From contig JAWKNW010000024.1 in assembly GCA_041391505.1 (NCBI GenBank), positions 1 to 64,000 of the forward strand: a stretch of 64,000 nucleotides of DNA, read 5' to 3'. How positions within the stretch are numbered: position 1 is the first letter of the stretch; each line of letters begins with the position of its first letter. The translations under genes and the position numbers were made by a program. Of the stretch, positions 51,857 through 59,833 are shown piece by piece. The DNA comes from Rhodothermales bacterium. Its GTDB lineage: Bacteria; Bacteroidota; Rhodothermia; Rhodothermales; JAHQVL01. Below the pieces are notes generated by a model. That model was not told the DNA's origin. It saw only the letters and a program-made list of their open reading frames with translations, and did no database searches.

Positions 51857-51878
51857 TTTGGTCGGATTTCCGACCAAA
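51857..51878. promoter_or_regulatory. Operator-like palindrome upstream of the cold-shock promoter
   Basis: TTTGGTCGG (51857-51865) and CCGACCAAA (51870-51878) form a perfect 9-bp inverted repeat with an ATTT spacer. It ends 27 bases before the -35 box at 51906. It could bind a regulator, or terminate the DUF2723 message, though no T-tract follows. Confidence 0.5.
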
Positions 51879-51905
51879 TAATTGCAAGGATGTTGCTTTT
51901 TTCAG

Positions 51906-51935
51906 TTGACATGGAGGCCTTCAGGGTTCTATAAT
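51906..51935 (+). promoter_or_regulatory. Perfect sigma70-type promoter of the cold-shock gene
   Basis: TTGACA (51906-51911), an 18-base spacer and TATAAT (51930-51935) match the bacterial consensus at all twelve positions. The expected transcript start, at about 51942, falls at the first base of a hairpin. This gives a 5' leader of roughly 116 bases. Bacteroidota usually use a different -33/-7 consensus, so a canonical promoter here stands out. Confidence 0.8.
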
Positions 51936-51973
51936 GCAAGTTCCGGCATTAAAAATGCCGGTAAAACCCTGAA
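51920..51973 (+). promoter_or_regulatory. Nested inverted repeats at the start of the cold-shock leader
   Basis: The inner repeat CCGGCATT-AAA-AATGCCGG (51943-51961) is perfect over 8 bases and would form the very 5' end of the mRNA. An outer repeat TTCAGGGTT / AACCCTGAA (51920-51928, 51965-51973) encloses it and the -10 box, so the outer pair acts on DNA level only. The leader continues to AAGGAGG (52045-52051), six bases from the ATG. Confidence 0.7.
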
Positions 51974-52057
51974 CTCACAACCTATCACCCTGCGCGTCGG
52001 GCAATTGCTCTTCCGCCCACTTGCTACGCGCATAGTCAACGTAGAAGGAGGCTTTCT

Positions 52058-52327
52058 ATGTCTGTTCAGACAGGTGTCGTCAAGTGGTTTGACGCGAAGA
52101 AAGGCTATGGCTTCATCCTCCATCCCGACGATGGAAGTGACATCTTCGTGCACTACTCCCAGATTGACTCATCCAAGCGTTTCAAAACACTTCGGACAGG
52201 AGAGGTGGTCTCATTCGACCTCGTTAATGGCCCGAAGGGACTGCATGCCCACAACGTCGTGGCCTTCAACGAGGAGGATGACGAAGCGGAGGCGGCCTCA
52301 CTGATGGTGCATGACAGCGCGCACTGA
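52058..52327 (+). CDS. Cold-shock protein (CspA family)
   Basis: An 89-residue single cold-shock domain protein: VKWFDAKKGYGFI (RNP1, KGYGFI) and DIFVHYSQI (RNP2) bind single-stranded RNA or DNA. A short acidic tail EEDDEAEAASLM is added after the domain. It has the strongest ribosome-binding site in the window (AAGGAGG) and a long leader with a 5' hairpin. Such leaders regulate cspA-type genes by temperature; whether this gene is cold-induced is not visible. Confidence 0.95.
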   Translation: MSVQTGVVKWFDAKKGYGFILHPDDGSDIFVHYSQIDSSKRFKTLRTGEVVSFDLVNGPKGLHAHNVVAFNEEDDEAEAASLMVHDSAH

Positions 52328-52706
52328 CGCGTCCGGGCCCTCCCTCTTGCCCCGGCCCGTCGCCCCGAACCCACATCGCGTGAGCACCCCCAGGCTTCCT
52401 CCGATGTGCCGGCGCGCCTCCCCACACTGGATACGTCGTACATCCCCGTCGAGTCCATTTTCACCCGATCCCTCCCGGATGGCTGCGCGCGCGCCGAGCC
52501 GCGCTGCCCGCCATGAAAAAAGCCGCGTGGGCACCTGCTCCGGCGCGCGCTGATTTCCCCTGTAGCCGCCCGTTCATGTCCGCCGCGCGATGAACGCATG
52601 AGCGCGTTGTTTTTACTCGCTCCAGCGCCTATTTTTGCTGCGGCCGTGCGGACCCTTGATCGGCGGCCACCCCCTTTTCGGTTTAGAACCTCGCGGTAAG
52701 GATTCG
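52328..52706. other. Intergenic gap after the cold-shock gene
   Basis: About 380 GC-rich bases without a credible gene, clear terminator or repeat. Small open frames on both strands are low-complexity Ala/Arg/Pro. Nothing further seen. Confidence 0.4.
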
Positions 52707-53162
52707 ATGCGTTTTTCCTTCTCCGACAGCGATATGACACGTATCGCTTCGGTACTGGGTATCACACCCAAATACGATGGCGCCCTCGTGCGTATGGAGC
52801 TGAGCGACGAAGAAAGCGGACGGACGCTGTCGCTGGAAATCCTGCGGGAGCTCACGCTCCCCATGGAGTTGCATGAAGACCAGACTGCGAACCTGGTATC
52901 CGTGTATACCGCCGGCTCGTTTCTCCAGCTGCAGGGATGCACGGGCTTCATCGCCAGCGAGGAGCTGGGCGAAGTCATCTTCGTGGCCCGTCAGGCCGGC
53001 CGCACGAGCGGCCTCGTCGTCGAACGCCAGGCCGGCGCCTCGCTGTTCTCCAACGTGGACGAGCGTCTCCTGTCCACGGACTTCGAGAAGCTGCCCCCGG
53101 AGATGATCATGAGCAGCGTGGCGCTCTCGCTGGCCGAAACCCTCTTCAACGACCTCGGCTGA
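52707..53162 (+). CDS. Unknown 151-residue soluble protein upstream of ybeY
   Basis: ATG at 52707 gives MRFSFSDSDMTRIASVLGITP. The chain is acidic, without signal peptide or membrane helix, and alternates strands and helices (GALVRMELSDEESGRTLSLEILREL; LVSVYTAGSFLQLQGCTGFIAS; GEVIFVARQAGRTSGLVVERQAG). No catalytic motif or known family is recognised. It ends 10 bp before the GTG of ybeY, with which it is probably transcribed, so a link to RNA or ribosome quality control is possible but unproven. The 24 codons before the ATG are poor in protein signal. Confidence 0.72.
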   Translation: MRFSFSDSDMTRIASVLGITPKYDGALVRMELSDEESGRTLSLEILRELTLPMELHEDQTANLVSVYTAGSFLQLQGCTGFIASEELGEVIFVARQAGRTSGLVVERQAGASLFSNVDERLLSTDFEKLPPEMIMSSVALSLAETLFNDLG

Positions 53163-53172
53163 GCCGCCCCCG

Positions 53173-53613
53173 GTGTCGACCCACGACCTCCCCCCCTGGC
53201 TCGAGCTCTCCCACACGCATGCGTCCTTGCGGCTGGACGAGGCGCGCGTGGCCGGCGTCATCGCGGCGGTCCTTGCCGGCGAAGACCGGTCGTTCGAGGC
53301 GCTCGGCGTCATCCTGGCCGACCGGGAGACCGTCCTCGACCTGAACCGCTCCTTTCTCCAGCACGACTACCCCACCGACGTCCTCTCCTTCCTCATCGAA
53401 CCCGACGACGGCGCGTCGCCGCTCCAGGGTGAAATCTATATCGACCTGGATACCGCACTCGAACGGCACGCCGAGTTCGGGGCTACGTTCGAGGAGGAAG
53501 CGCTCCGCTATATCGTGCACGGACTGCTGCACCTGATCGGGTACGACGACGCCACCGAAGCGGACAAAACGCACATGCACCGCCTCGAGGATCGCTACCT
53601 CCAGGGTCGGTGA
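53173..53613 (+). CDS. ybeY: Endoribonuclease YbeY
   Basis: A 146-residue metal-dependent RNase for 16S rRNA 3'-end maturation and ribosome quality control, starting at GTG. The core reads LNRSFLQHDYPTDVLSF and the metal site YIVHGLLHLIGYDDATEADKTHM. In E. coli the third ligand is His in GYDH; here it is Asp (GYDD), as in Bacteroidota relatives. Otherwise the His-x3-His spacing is intact. Second gene of the small operon that ends at the hairpin at 53729. Confidence 0.93.
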   Translation: MSTHDLPPWLELSHTHASLRLDEARVAGVIAAVLAGEDRSFEALGVILADRETVLDLNRSFLQHDYPTDVLSFLIEPDDGASPLQGEIYIDLDTALERHAEFGATFEEEALRYIVHGLLHLIGYDDATEADKTHMHRLEDRYLQGR

Positions 53614-53728
53614 AGAAGTTGCAACAAACTCGTCACGTCTACTCCACACTTCTACACACAACCTTCATTTAAGGCGCGTACGGGGCACATCCCGGTACCC
53701 TGCCTCATTTCGCATCGCCCGGACGCCT

Positions 53729-53760
53729 GTTGACCCTCTTTTTTTGAGGTCAACTTTTTA
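53729..53760 (+). terminator. Rho-independent terminator after ybeY
   Basis: GTTGACCCTC (53729-53738), a T7 loop and GAGGTCAAC (53746-53754) make a 9-bp stem with one bulged C, followed by TTTTT. It separates the ybeY operon from hpf. Confidence 0.75.
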
Positions 53761-53825
53761 GTATCGTCACTTCATCGCGTCTTCAAATACCTTCACCTTC
53801 ATTCTTCATATCACGGAGGTTGCAC

Positions 53826-54122
53826 ATGGATACAAGAATCACGGCACGGCATTTCAGCGCTACCCCCAAACTGAAAGACCACGTGAACATGCGATTGACG
53901 AAGCTCGAACGGTTCTACAACGGCATTACCGACGCGCACGTCGTGTTGAGTGTGCCGAACACCGCCGGGCTGAGCAAATCTGCTGAAATCACCGTGCAAG
54001 TGTATCGACAGTCTCTCACCGCGCAAGACCGTGCGTCCACGTTCGAAGAAGCAGTCGACCGCTGCGTGCTTCGGCTCCGCCGGCAGGTGTTGAAGTATAA
54101 AGACAAGATTCGGGGCTCGTGA
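53826..54122 (+). CDS. hpf: Ribosome hibernation-promoting factor HPF (short form)
   Basis: A 98-residue protein beginning MDTRITARHFSATPKLKDHVNMRLTKLERFYNGITDAHVVLSV, the HPF/YfiA fold, with TVQVYRQSLTAQDRASTFEEAVDRCVLRLRRQVLKYKDKI. There is no long C-terminal extension, so it is the short type. CGGAGGT (53813-53819) is a good ribosome-binding site for the ATG at 53826. The factor binds the 30S decoding site in stationary cells and helps form inactive ribosomes. Confidence 0.93.
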   Translation: MDTRITARHFSATPKLKDHVNMRLTKLERFYNGITDAHVVLSVPNTAGLSKSAEITVQVYRQSLTAQDRASTFEEAVDRCVLRLRRQVLKYKDKIRGS

Positions 54123-54183
54123 TCCCCTAAAGACACCCTGCAATCGCGGCCGGCCTGAATAGCCCGGCTCACCGCTCACCACA

Positions 54184-54258
54184 CGGCAGATTGCAGGATG
54201 TACCGGTCACCACGGCGTTTCTCACGGACGCTCAAACCCTGCATCCTGCAATCTGCCG
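54184..54258. repeat. Perfect 17-bp inverted repeat between hpf and metF
   Basis: CGGCAGATTGCAGGATG (54184-54200) recurs exactly inverted at 54242-54258, with a 41-base loop. The words GCAGGATG/CATCCTGC recall the element at 37934. It lies between the convergent ends of hpf and metF and could terminate either message, though it has no T-tract. Confidence 0.85.
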
Positions 54259-54306
54259 GCATCCTTGCCGCCCCGTCTCTCCAGGCCCGAACCCCGGCCA
54301 CACACG

Positions 54307-55263
54307 TCACGCCATATCCCGGCACGCCTTCACCACACGCCTCACCACATCGGCCGACTGAATAATGTAGAAGTGGACGCAAGGCAGATTGGCGTTCATC
54401 AGTTCCTCCACCTGGCGTAGCGCCCACTCGACGCCGATATCGACCACATGCTCGGGGCGCGCCGCTTCGACTTCCGCCGCCAACGCTTCAGGGATCTCGA
54501 GATAAAACTTGCTGGGTAGGGACTGGAGCTGCGCCTTGCTCGTCAGAATCTTGAGGCCCGGAATGATCGGCACCTGGATCCCTACTTCCCGGCAGCGTTC
54601 GACAAAGTCGAAATAGTGACGGTTGTCGAAAAACATCTGGGTGGTTACGAAATCGGCGCCGGCGTCGACCTTGCGTTTCAGATTTTGAATATCGCGGGCC
54701 AGATTGGGCGCCTGGAAATGCTTTTCAGGATACCCGGCCACCCCCACGCAGAACTCCGTAGGCGCGGCATCCATGATATCTTCCATGTAATGCCCCGAAT
54801 TCATCTCCCCGATCTGGCGCACCAGATCTACCGCGTATTCATTGATGGACCGATCGGGGGCGAGACGCTTGGGATTCTCGCTCGCGTCTCCGCGGAGGGC
54901 CATCACGTTCTGGATGCCCAGGTAATTCAGTTCGATGAGGGCATCCTCCGTCTCCTCCCGGGTGAAGCCCATGCACAGCAGATGCGGGACGGGCTCGATG
55001 TTGTACCGGTGTTTGATCGCGGCGCAGAGCCCGAGGGTGCCGGGGCGCTTGCGTTTGACATGCCGGCGCCAGGCGCCGGTCGGCATCTCCTCGTAGTACA
55101 CCTGGGCGGAATGGCTCGTGACGTCGATAAACGGCGGCTCGAACTCCACCAGATCGGACACGATGCGCATGATCTGCTCGGCAGAACTTCCCCGCTTGGG
55201 CGGAACGATTTCGTACGAGATGAGCGTCTCGGTGGCGCGATCAAGGATTTCGCTGATCTTCAT
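54307..55263 (-). CDS. metF: Methylenetetrahydrofolate reductase MetF
   Basis: A 318-residue flavoprotein from ATG 55263 (MKISEILDRATETLISYEIVPPKRG). Family motifs: the catalytic YEIVPPK Glu, PFIDVTSHSAQ, HLLCMGFTREE, ALRGDASEN for FAD, and GADFVTTQMFFDN. It supplies the methyl-THF used by MetH at 13470. The protein is somewhat longer at the C-terminus than E. coli MetF, as usual in Bacteroidota. No SAM riboswitch could be recognised upstream. The upstream neighbour is divergent. Confidence 0.95.
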   Translation of the reverse strand: MKISEILDRATETLISYEIVPPKRGSSAEQIMRIVSDLVEFEPPFIDVTSHSAQVYYEEMPTGAWRRHVKRKRPGTLGLCAAIKHRYNIEPVPHLLCMGFTREETEDALIELNYLGIQNVMALRGDASENPKRLAPDRSINEYAVDLVRQIGEMNSGHYMEDIMDAAPTEFCVGVAGYPEKHFQAPNLARDIQNLKRKVDAGADFVTTQMFFDNRHYFDFVERCREVGIQVPIIPGLKILTSKAQLQSLPSKFYLEIPEALAAEVEAARPEHVVDIGVEWALRQVEELMNANLPCVHFYIIQSADVVRRVVKACRDMA

Positions 55264-55472
55264 CCAGGTAAAAGACAACGTTCGGGAATAACCGGTCGGG
55301 GTTTGGTCAAGCCATTAAAATTAACTAGCTTTCCGACCCTGTGCGCTCGGGCGGCACCGCCCGGATCGCCGGGTCTGCCCATCGAACGCTTCCTGACCAC
55401 ACGAAACCGGCGTCGCACGGGCGAGGCTGGAAATATGTGCTGGGTGTAACCTGCAACCATTGCTTCTGTTCG

Positions 55473-56072
55473 ATGAACGCAATCGTCTTTGCTACGGAGC
55501 AAGAGGCCCGCTACTTCCTCAAGAATTACGAGCGAGGCCGCTTTGACGGCCTCAACGAGGGCGATGTCGCGCACGACGACACGCTGATCGTGACGATCAC
55601 CGGTATCGGCAAAATCAAGGCCGCGCTGCGCACCGAACGGATGCTGCGCGAACATCGCGTGCGCCGGCTTCTGCACGTAGGCACATGCACCGCGTTGGCC
55701 GAATCGTTCAGTCCGGGCGAACTCGTCGCCTCGGACCAGGTCTTCGAGGGGGATCGGATCGAGTTATCGGCGCCGACCTACCCGCGCATGCCGCTGGAAA
55801 TCATGGACGCCTCGCTCAAAACGGCCACCCTGGTCACGCAGGATCACACGCCCCAGGACGAAAAAGAACGCACCTACTGGCAGCGTATCGCCCAGATCAG
55901 CGATATGTCCGGCTATGCGATCGCCTACGTCGCGGCCCTGCACGGGGCGCCCTGCCACATCGTAAAAGTCGTCACCGGCTACCTGTTTGGCGACGACGCC
56001 AATTTCCAGCGCACACTCGAGCGGTCGCATGAAGCGATCGGCCAGTATGCGTTGCGGCGGCTGCCGGCCTGA
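55473..56072 (+). CDS. Nucleoside phosphorylase/hydrolase-like protein
   Basis: A 199-residue protein from ATG 55473 (MNAIVFATEQEARYFLKNY). The order VTITGIGKIKAALRTERML, HVGTCTALAESFSPGELVASDQVF, DMSGYAIAYVAALHGAPCHIVKVVTG matches the PNP/MTA nucleosidase fold, with the catalytic Asp of the usual E-G-x-A region replaced by DMSGYAIA, i.e. Met/Ser variation. Because it is divergent from metF it might recycle S-adenosylhomocysteine or methylthioadenosine, but substrate choice is not readable. Confidence 0.75.
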   Translation: MNAIVFATEQEARYFLKNYERGRFDGLNEGDVAHDDTLIVTITGIGKIKAALRTERMLREHRVRRLLHVGTCTALAESFSPGELVASDQVFEGDRIELSAPTYPRMPLEIMDASLKTATLVTQDHTPQDEKERTYWQRIAQISDMSGYAIAYVAALHGAPCHIVKVVTGYLFGDDANFQRTLERSHEAIGQYALRRLPA

Positions 56073-56075
56073 GGT

Positions 56076-56612
56076 TCAACCGAGGAAGCGCAGCATCAGA
56101 AAAACGAGCACCCCGGTTACCGACACATAAAACCACAGAGGCAGCGTGATGCGCGCGATACGCGGATGCCTGTCGAACCGGCCCGACAGGGCGAAATAGA
56201 GCGTGATCAGGGCGAGCGGCAGGACGACGACCGACAGGACGATGTGGCTGATGAGAATCGTGAAATAGACCGGGCGCACGAGTCCCGTTCCGAGGAATGG
56301 CGTATCCCCGTGGTAGTAGTGGTAGATCAGGTAGCTGACCAGAAACAACCCGCTGAACAGGAACGCGCCGAGCATGTATCGCCGGTGAGTCGGGATCTCT
56401 CGCTTGCGAATGGCGCGATACCCCAGGGCGAGGCATACGGCGCTCATGGAGTTCAACAGGGCGTTCAGCGCCGGCAAAAAGGACACATCGATGCCTCCGT
56501 CAGCAGCCGGCTCCTTGAAATAGATCAACCAGATCAGGAACGCGCTCGCCGCCAGACTCGCCGCCAGAATACCGCGAATGGCGCTGGATGTAGACATGTT
56601 GGTTTCGGTCAT
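56076..56612 (-). CDS. DUF420 membrane protein (CtaM-like oxidase assembly)
   Basis: A 178-residue protein with about five helices. LPALNALLNSMSAVCLALGYRAIRKREIPTHRRYMLGAFLFSGLFLVSYLIYHYYHGDTPF is the DUF420 signature with its conserved His residues (possibly copper- or heme-handling). RPVYFTILISHIVLSVVVLPLAL follows. CtaM in Firmicutes is needed to assemble heme A oxidases; here the caa3 cluster begins 2 kb away. ATG at 56597 is an alternative start. Confidence 0.85.
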   Translation of the reverse strand: MTETNMSTSSAIRGILAASLAASAFLIWLIYFKEPAADGGIDVSFLPALNALLNSMSAVCLALGYRAIRKREIPTHRRYMLGAFLFSGLFLVSYLIYHYYHGDTPFLGTGLVRPVYFTILISHIVLSVVVLPLALITLYFALSGRFDRHPRIARITLPLWFYVSVTGVLVFLMLRFLG

Positions 56613-56759
56613 GGGGGTTGCCGGCCTGTTTGTCGGTTGACGTCGGTGCGGAGAAAATTAGGCACGATGGCTTACGATTGCACGCGTCTGGCTTTTAAGA
56701 CTTGGCAAGGAAAGACCGATCCTACAGACATACCGTGCATCGTTAAACCGCGAGCCATT

Positions 56760-57722
56760 ATGTCGGCATTACAATCCAATATCCTGAAGCCTGGAACGAA
56801 CGAGTTCGAAATCATCGAATTCACGCTGGGTCACGTCACTGAAGAGGGCGAGGAAGTGATACAGTCACTCGCCCTCAATGTGGCCAAAGTGCGCGAAATC
56901 ATCCCCATGCCGACGTTGACGCAGCTGCCGCAGATGCCGCCCGGCGTGTGCGGCATCACGCATCTCCGCGACCGGATCATCCCGGTGGTCGACATGGGCT
57001 ACTTCCTGTACAAGCAGCCCCGGCTCGCCAAGGCGGAGCACCTGATCGTCAGCGAGTTCAACGGCATCCGGCTCGGACTGGTGATCGACACGGTCAAACG
57101 CATCCACCGCTTGAGCTGGCAGGCCTTCAAGCCGCCGGAGTCGCTGAAAGGCGTGGACCCCAACTGCGAGTCCATCGTCGGCATCCTGATGATCGACGAT
57201 CGGACGATCATGATGATCGACGTCGAGCGCATTCTCGCCGAGATCCATCCGAAGCTGGCCTTCATCAATGAATCGGACCTGCCGGCGGATTTTGGCACGC
57301 AGTACCGGGTCATGACGGTGGAAGACTCCGCGATCATCCGCAAGCTGATCCACAAGGAGCTCAACTCGGTCGGCTTCCACATCATCTCGCTGAACGACGG
57401 GCAGGAGGGCTGGGATCTCCTCCAGTCTTACGCCAAGCGGGTGGGCGAAGGCGAGCATCTGTCCGATCTCGTCAACCTGATCGTGACGGACATCGAGATG
57501 CCTCGGATGGATGGGTACACGCTGACCAAGAACATCAAGTCCCACGACATCCTCAAGAACATTCCGGTCATCATCTTCTCGTCGATGATCAGTGACGACA
57601 ACATGCATCACGGCGAACTGGTGGGAGCGGACGCCCAGCTCACGAAGCCCCAGATCACGCAGCTGCTCGATACCACGCGTGCGCTGCTCTCGGGCCAAAC
57701 GGCAGAGCCCCAGCTCGCCTGA
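56760..57722 (+). CDS. cheV: CheV chemotaxis coupling protein (CheW + receiver)
   Basis: A 320-residue protein. Residues about 15-165 form a CheW domain (LALNVAKVREIIPMP, GITHLRDRIIPVVDM, GLVIDTVKRIHRLSW). From about 183 comes a receiver domain with MTVEDSAIIRKLI, the phospho-acceptor Asp243 in IVTDIEMPRMDGYTL, IIFSSMI and the Lys in QLTKPQ. CheV couples receptors to CheA. No other chemotaxis gene is in the window. ATG at 56760 is used; an earlier ATG at 56667 would add 31 residues of no family sequence. Confidence 0.92.
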   Translation: MSALQSNILKPGTNEFEIIEFTLGHVTEEGEEVIQSLALNVAKVREIIPMPTLTQLPQMPPGVCGITHLRDRIIPVVDMGYFLYKQPRLAKAEHLIVSEFNGIRLGLVIDTVKRIHRLSWQAFKPPESLKGVDPNCESIVGILMIDDRTIMMIDVERILAEIHPKLAFINESDLPADFGTQYRVMTVEDSAIIRKLIHKELNSVGFHIISLNDGQEGWDLLQSYAKRVGEGEHLSDLVNLIVTDIEMPRMDGYTLTKNIKSHDILKNIPVIIFSSMISDDNMHHGELVGADAQLTKPQITQLLDTTRALLSGQTAEPQLA

Positions 57723-57765
57723 ACGAACCGGGGCTCCACGGGAATCGCTGATCGGCTCGGCCGAA

Positions 57766-58272
57766 TCAGTTGACCGAGTGCATCACGCCTTTCATGAGCA
57801 CATAGTGCCCCGGGAAGGTGCAGATGAACGGATAGTCGCCGGCCGGCGGCGCCGTGAACTCGACGGATTTCGACTCGCCGGGCATGGCGATCGCCGTAGA
57901 GAACAGCACCGCATCGCTTGCGGGCACGTAATTCTTGTCCGGGCCGGCCTGCATACCGGCCATACCGACCGCATTGGCATCCGAGTTCGGCTTCATGATC
58001 ACCACATTGTGCTGCATGGCCGGGCTCGTCGCGACGTTCTGGAGGGTGAGCTTGACCTTGGTGCCGGCTTTGACGGTGAATTCCGCGGTATCGAACTTCA
58101 TCTCGTCGCCCACCGACTTGATCACCACGTCCTGCACTTCGTTCAGGCTGGCCGGCTCTACCGGCGTAGCCGTCATGTCGGCCGTGGACGCCGTGGTTTG
58201 CGGAGCCTGGCTATCACCACACGCGCCAAGTACAAGCATGGCCGTGAGGAACAAGGATATATGCTTTTTCAT
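57766..58272 (-). CDS. Azurin/auracyanin-like cupredoxin lipoprotein
   Basis: A 168-residue lipoprotein (MKKHISLFLTAMLVLGACGDSQ, Cys at 18), with a Thr/Ala/Pro linker to a cupredoxin. Copper ligands: His in AMQHNVVIM, and Cys, His and Met in FICTFPGHYVLMKG. The domain is azurin-like and sits beside the oxidase genes, so it may carry electrons to the caa3 oxidase from the preceding complex. Convergent with cheV. Confidence 0.92.
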   Translation of the reverse strand: MKKHISLFLTAMLVLGACGDSQAPQTTASTADMTATPVEPASLNEVQDVVIKSVGDEMKFDTAEFTVKAGTKVKLTLQNVATSPAMQHNVVIMKPNSDANAVGMAGMQAGPDKNYVPASDAVLFSTAIAMPGESKSVEFTAPPAGDYPFICTFPGHYVLMKGVMHSVN

Positions 58273-58319
58273 GGATGTTTTTTCTTTTGATGAGTGAACG
58301 GCCAGACGATCTTCCTCGA

Positions 58320-59261
58320 TCAGCCATTCAATTGTTGTTCTGGAACCGGTTTACGGATACTTAGCAGCGTAGCCACCACGGTCGTAGCCATGAGGCTGGC
58401 CCCGACGACCATGTGCGACGTATTGAGCACGACCTGGAGCAGGCTTCGCGCAATACCATGCTCCTGGAGCAGGACCGCGTAGGCGGAAAAGCCCAGGCCG
58501 ATCTGAATGAACAGCAGCACGGCGATCGCGCCGGCGATCTGGTAGGGCAACGTCCCGGCCGGCGTGGAACGACGGATCCAGCGGATGGCCATGAACAGGA
58601 TGGCCAGCACCACAAATGCACCCGTCATGTGAATCATGACCAGCGCGACATCGACACCGCGGCCGACGTGGCGCAATACCGCGCCGAGGATGACCTGGAT
58701 GTAGAGGGCTGTCGCCGGCAGCCAGATCACGCGCCGAAAGGCCTCAGCCGATTCCCCCGTGGCTTTCGCTTCGCCCTGCAGCCACGTGCGTGTGGTGAAC
58801 AGCCACATCGACGCGAGCAGCGAAAAGAAGAGTTGCGCCACGCAGGCATGCACCACGGCCAGATCCAGCGATTGCCAGACGACGCGCAGCCCGCCCAGGG
58901 TACCCTGCACGATCACCAGGGCCAGGGCCACAGCGCCCAGATATTTCATCCAGCGTCTCGGATCCGAGAACCACGTCCACGCCGCGAGAATGACCGTGCA
59001 GAATCCGACCAGCATGCCCAGCAGACGGTGTCCGTGCTCGGCCAGCACGGGCGGCAAGGCATACCATTGCGGCATCGGATTGAGCGCATCGTACGAGTCG
59101 AACGAAGACGGCCAATCCGGTACGGCGAGACCGGCGTCGATGCTGGTCACGACGGCTCCCCAGGAGAGCAGTACGATCGTGCAGACCAGTGTGACCAGCG
59201 TAAACCGGCGGCGCAGACGCATATCCGGCATGATGGATATTTCCTGATTGGGCAAGGGCAT
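58320..59261 (-). CDS. ctaA: Heme A synthase CtaA (COX15)
   Basis: A 313-residue, eight-helix protein from ATG 59261 (MPLPNQEIS); ATGs at 59231 and 59222 are other options. The four heme-ligand His residues are at the expected places: AEHGHRLLGML, AVVHACVAQLF, VMIHMTGAFVV and LNTSHMVVGAS. GAVVTSIDAGLAVPDWP is the family's N-terminal loop. It converts heme O to heme A for the caa3 oxidase encoded just beyond. Heme O synthase (CtaB) is not within the window. Confidence 0.93.
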   Translation of the reverse strand: MPLPNQEISIMPDMRLRRRFTLVTLVCTIVLLSWGAVVTSIDAGLAVPDWPSSFDSYDALNPMPQWYALPPVLAEHGHRLLGMLVGFCTVILAAWTWFSDPRRWMKYLGAVALALVIVQGTLGGLRVVWQSLDLAVVHACVAQLFFSLLASMWLFTTRTWLQGEAKATGESAEAFRRVIWLPATALYIQVILGAVLRHVGRGVDVALVMIHMTGAFVVLAILFMAIRWIRRSTPAGTLPYQIAGAIAVLLFIQIGLGFSAYAVLLQEHGIARSLLQVVLNTSHMVVGASLMATTVVATLLSIRKPVPEQQLNG

Positions 59262-59369
59262 CGGCGTGCGGTCGGAAGAGAGGTAGTTTATACGCGGCGT
59301 GAAGTCCGGCAAAGGCCAGATGAGCAACGAGCCGTATAAACCGCTGTTCCGTTAAAAGGCGTTGAAGGG

Positions 59370-59702
59370 CTATCGCTCTACCCGCAGGATGCGTGTCACG
59401 ACGACGCCGTTCGGCCCTGCCTCGATATCGAATACGACGCTATCCGCTACCGCGATGCCGGTCAGTACCGACGTGTCCGCCACGGCAAAGTGCATGGACA
59501 TGGCCTCCATGAATCCCGGGATGTCCCCGTGCTGAATCTGGACGAAGCTCCTCGAAGGCGTGATGACCTTTACCACGCCCTCTCCGGAAAAAGTCCGGGT
59601 TGTAGGGGTTTCCTCCGCTTCTTTCGTCGCGCAAGCGCTGCTCAGCAGGATTGTGGACAGAAAAACTACCAATGCGGCGAGCGTGGTGCGACGGATGGCC
59701 AT
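59370..59702 (-). CDS. CusF-like copper-binding lipoprotein
   Basis: From ATG 59702, 110 residues: MAIRRTTLAALVVFLSTILLSSACATK, a clean lipoprotein signal, then a beta-barrel domain with IQHGDIPGFMEAMSMHFAV, the Met/His-rich copper site of the CusF/PF11604 family. Likely a periplasmic Cu(I) chaperone near the oxidase. The open frame extends 35 codons to an ATG at 59807, which has GGAGG at 59816-59820 eight bases upstream, a better ribosome site; if used, the lipoprotein signal would be internal. I favour 59702. Confidence 0.82.
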   Translation of the reverse strand: MAIRRTTLAALVVFLSTILLSSACATKEAEETPTTRTFSGEGVVKVITPSRSFVQIQHGDIPGFMEAMSMHFAVADTSVLTGIAVADSVVFDIEAGPNGVVVTRILRVER

Positions 59703-59833
59703 GGATACGGGGGTGACTTCGCGACGGATAGCGGGGTGCCGTTTGACGTGAAGGCGCGCGGCGAACTGGGCAGTGTCTGAAAAATCGTTCGGATCGTCCC
59801 GGTGCATCCAACAAACCTCCCAAACAGCGTTGG

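Noticed and set aside
55264..55472. Possible SAM riboswitch upstream of metF, and cobalamin riboswitch upstream of metH
   Set aside because: No SAM-I/SAM-II core could be read before metF, and only 51 bases precede metH.
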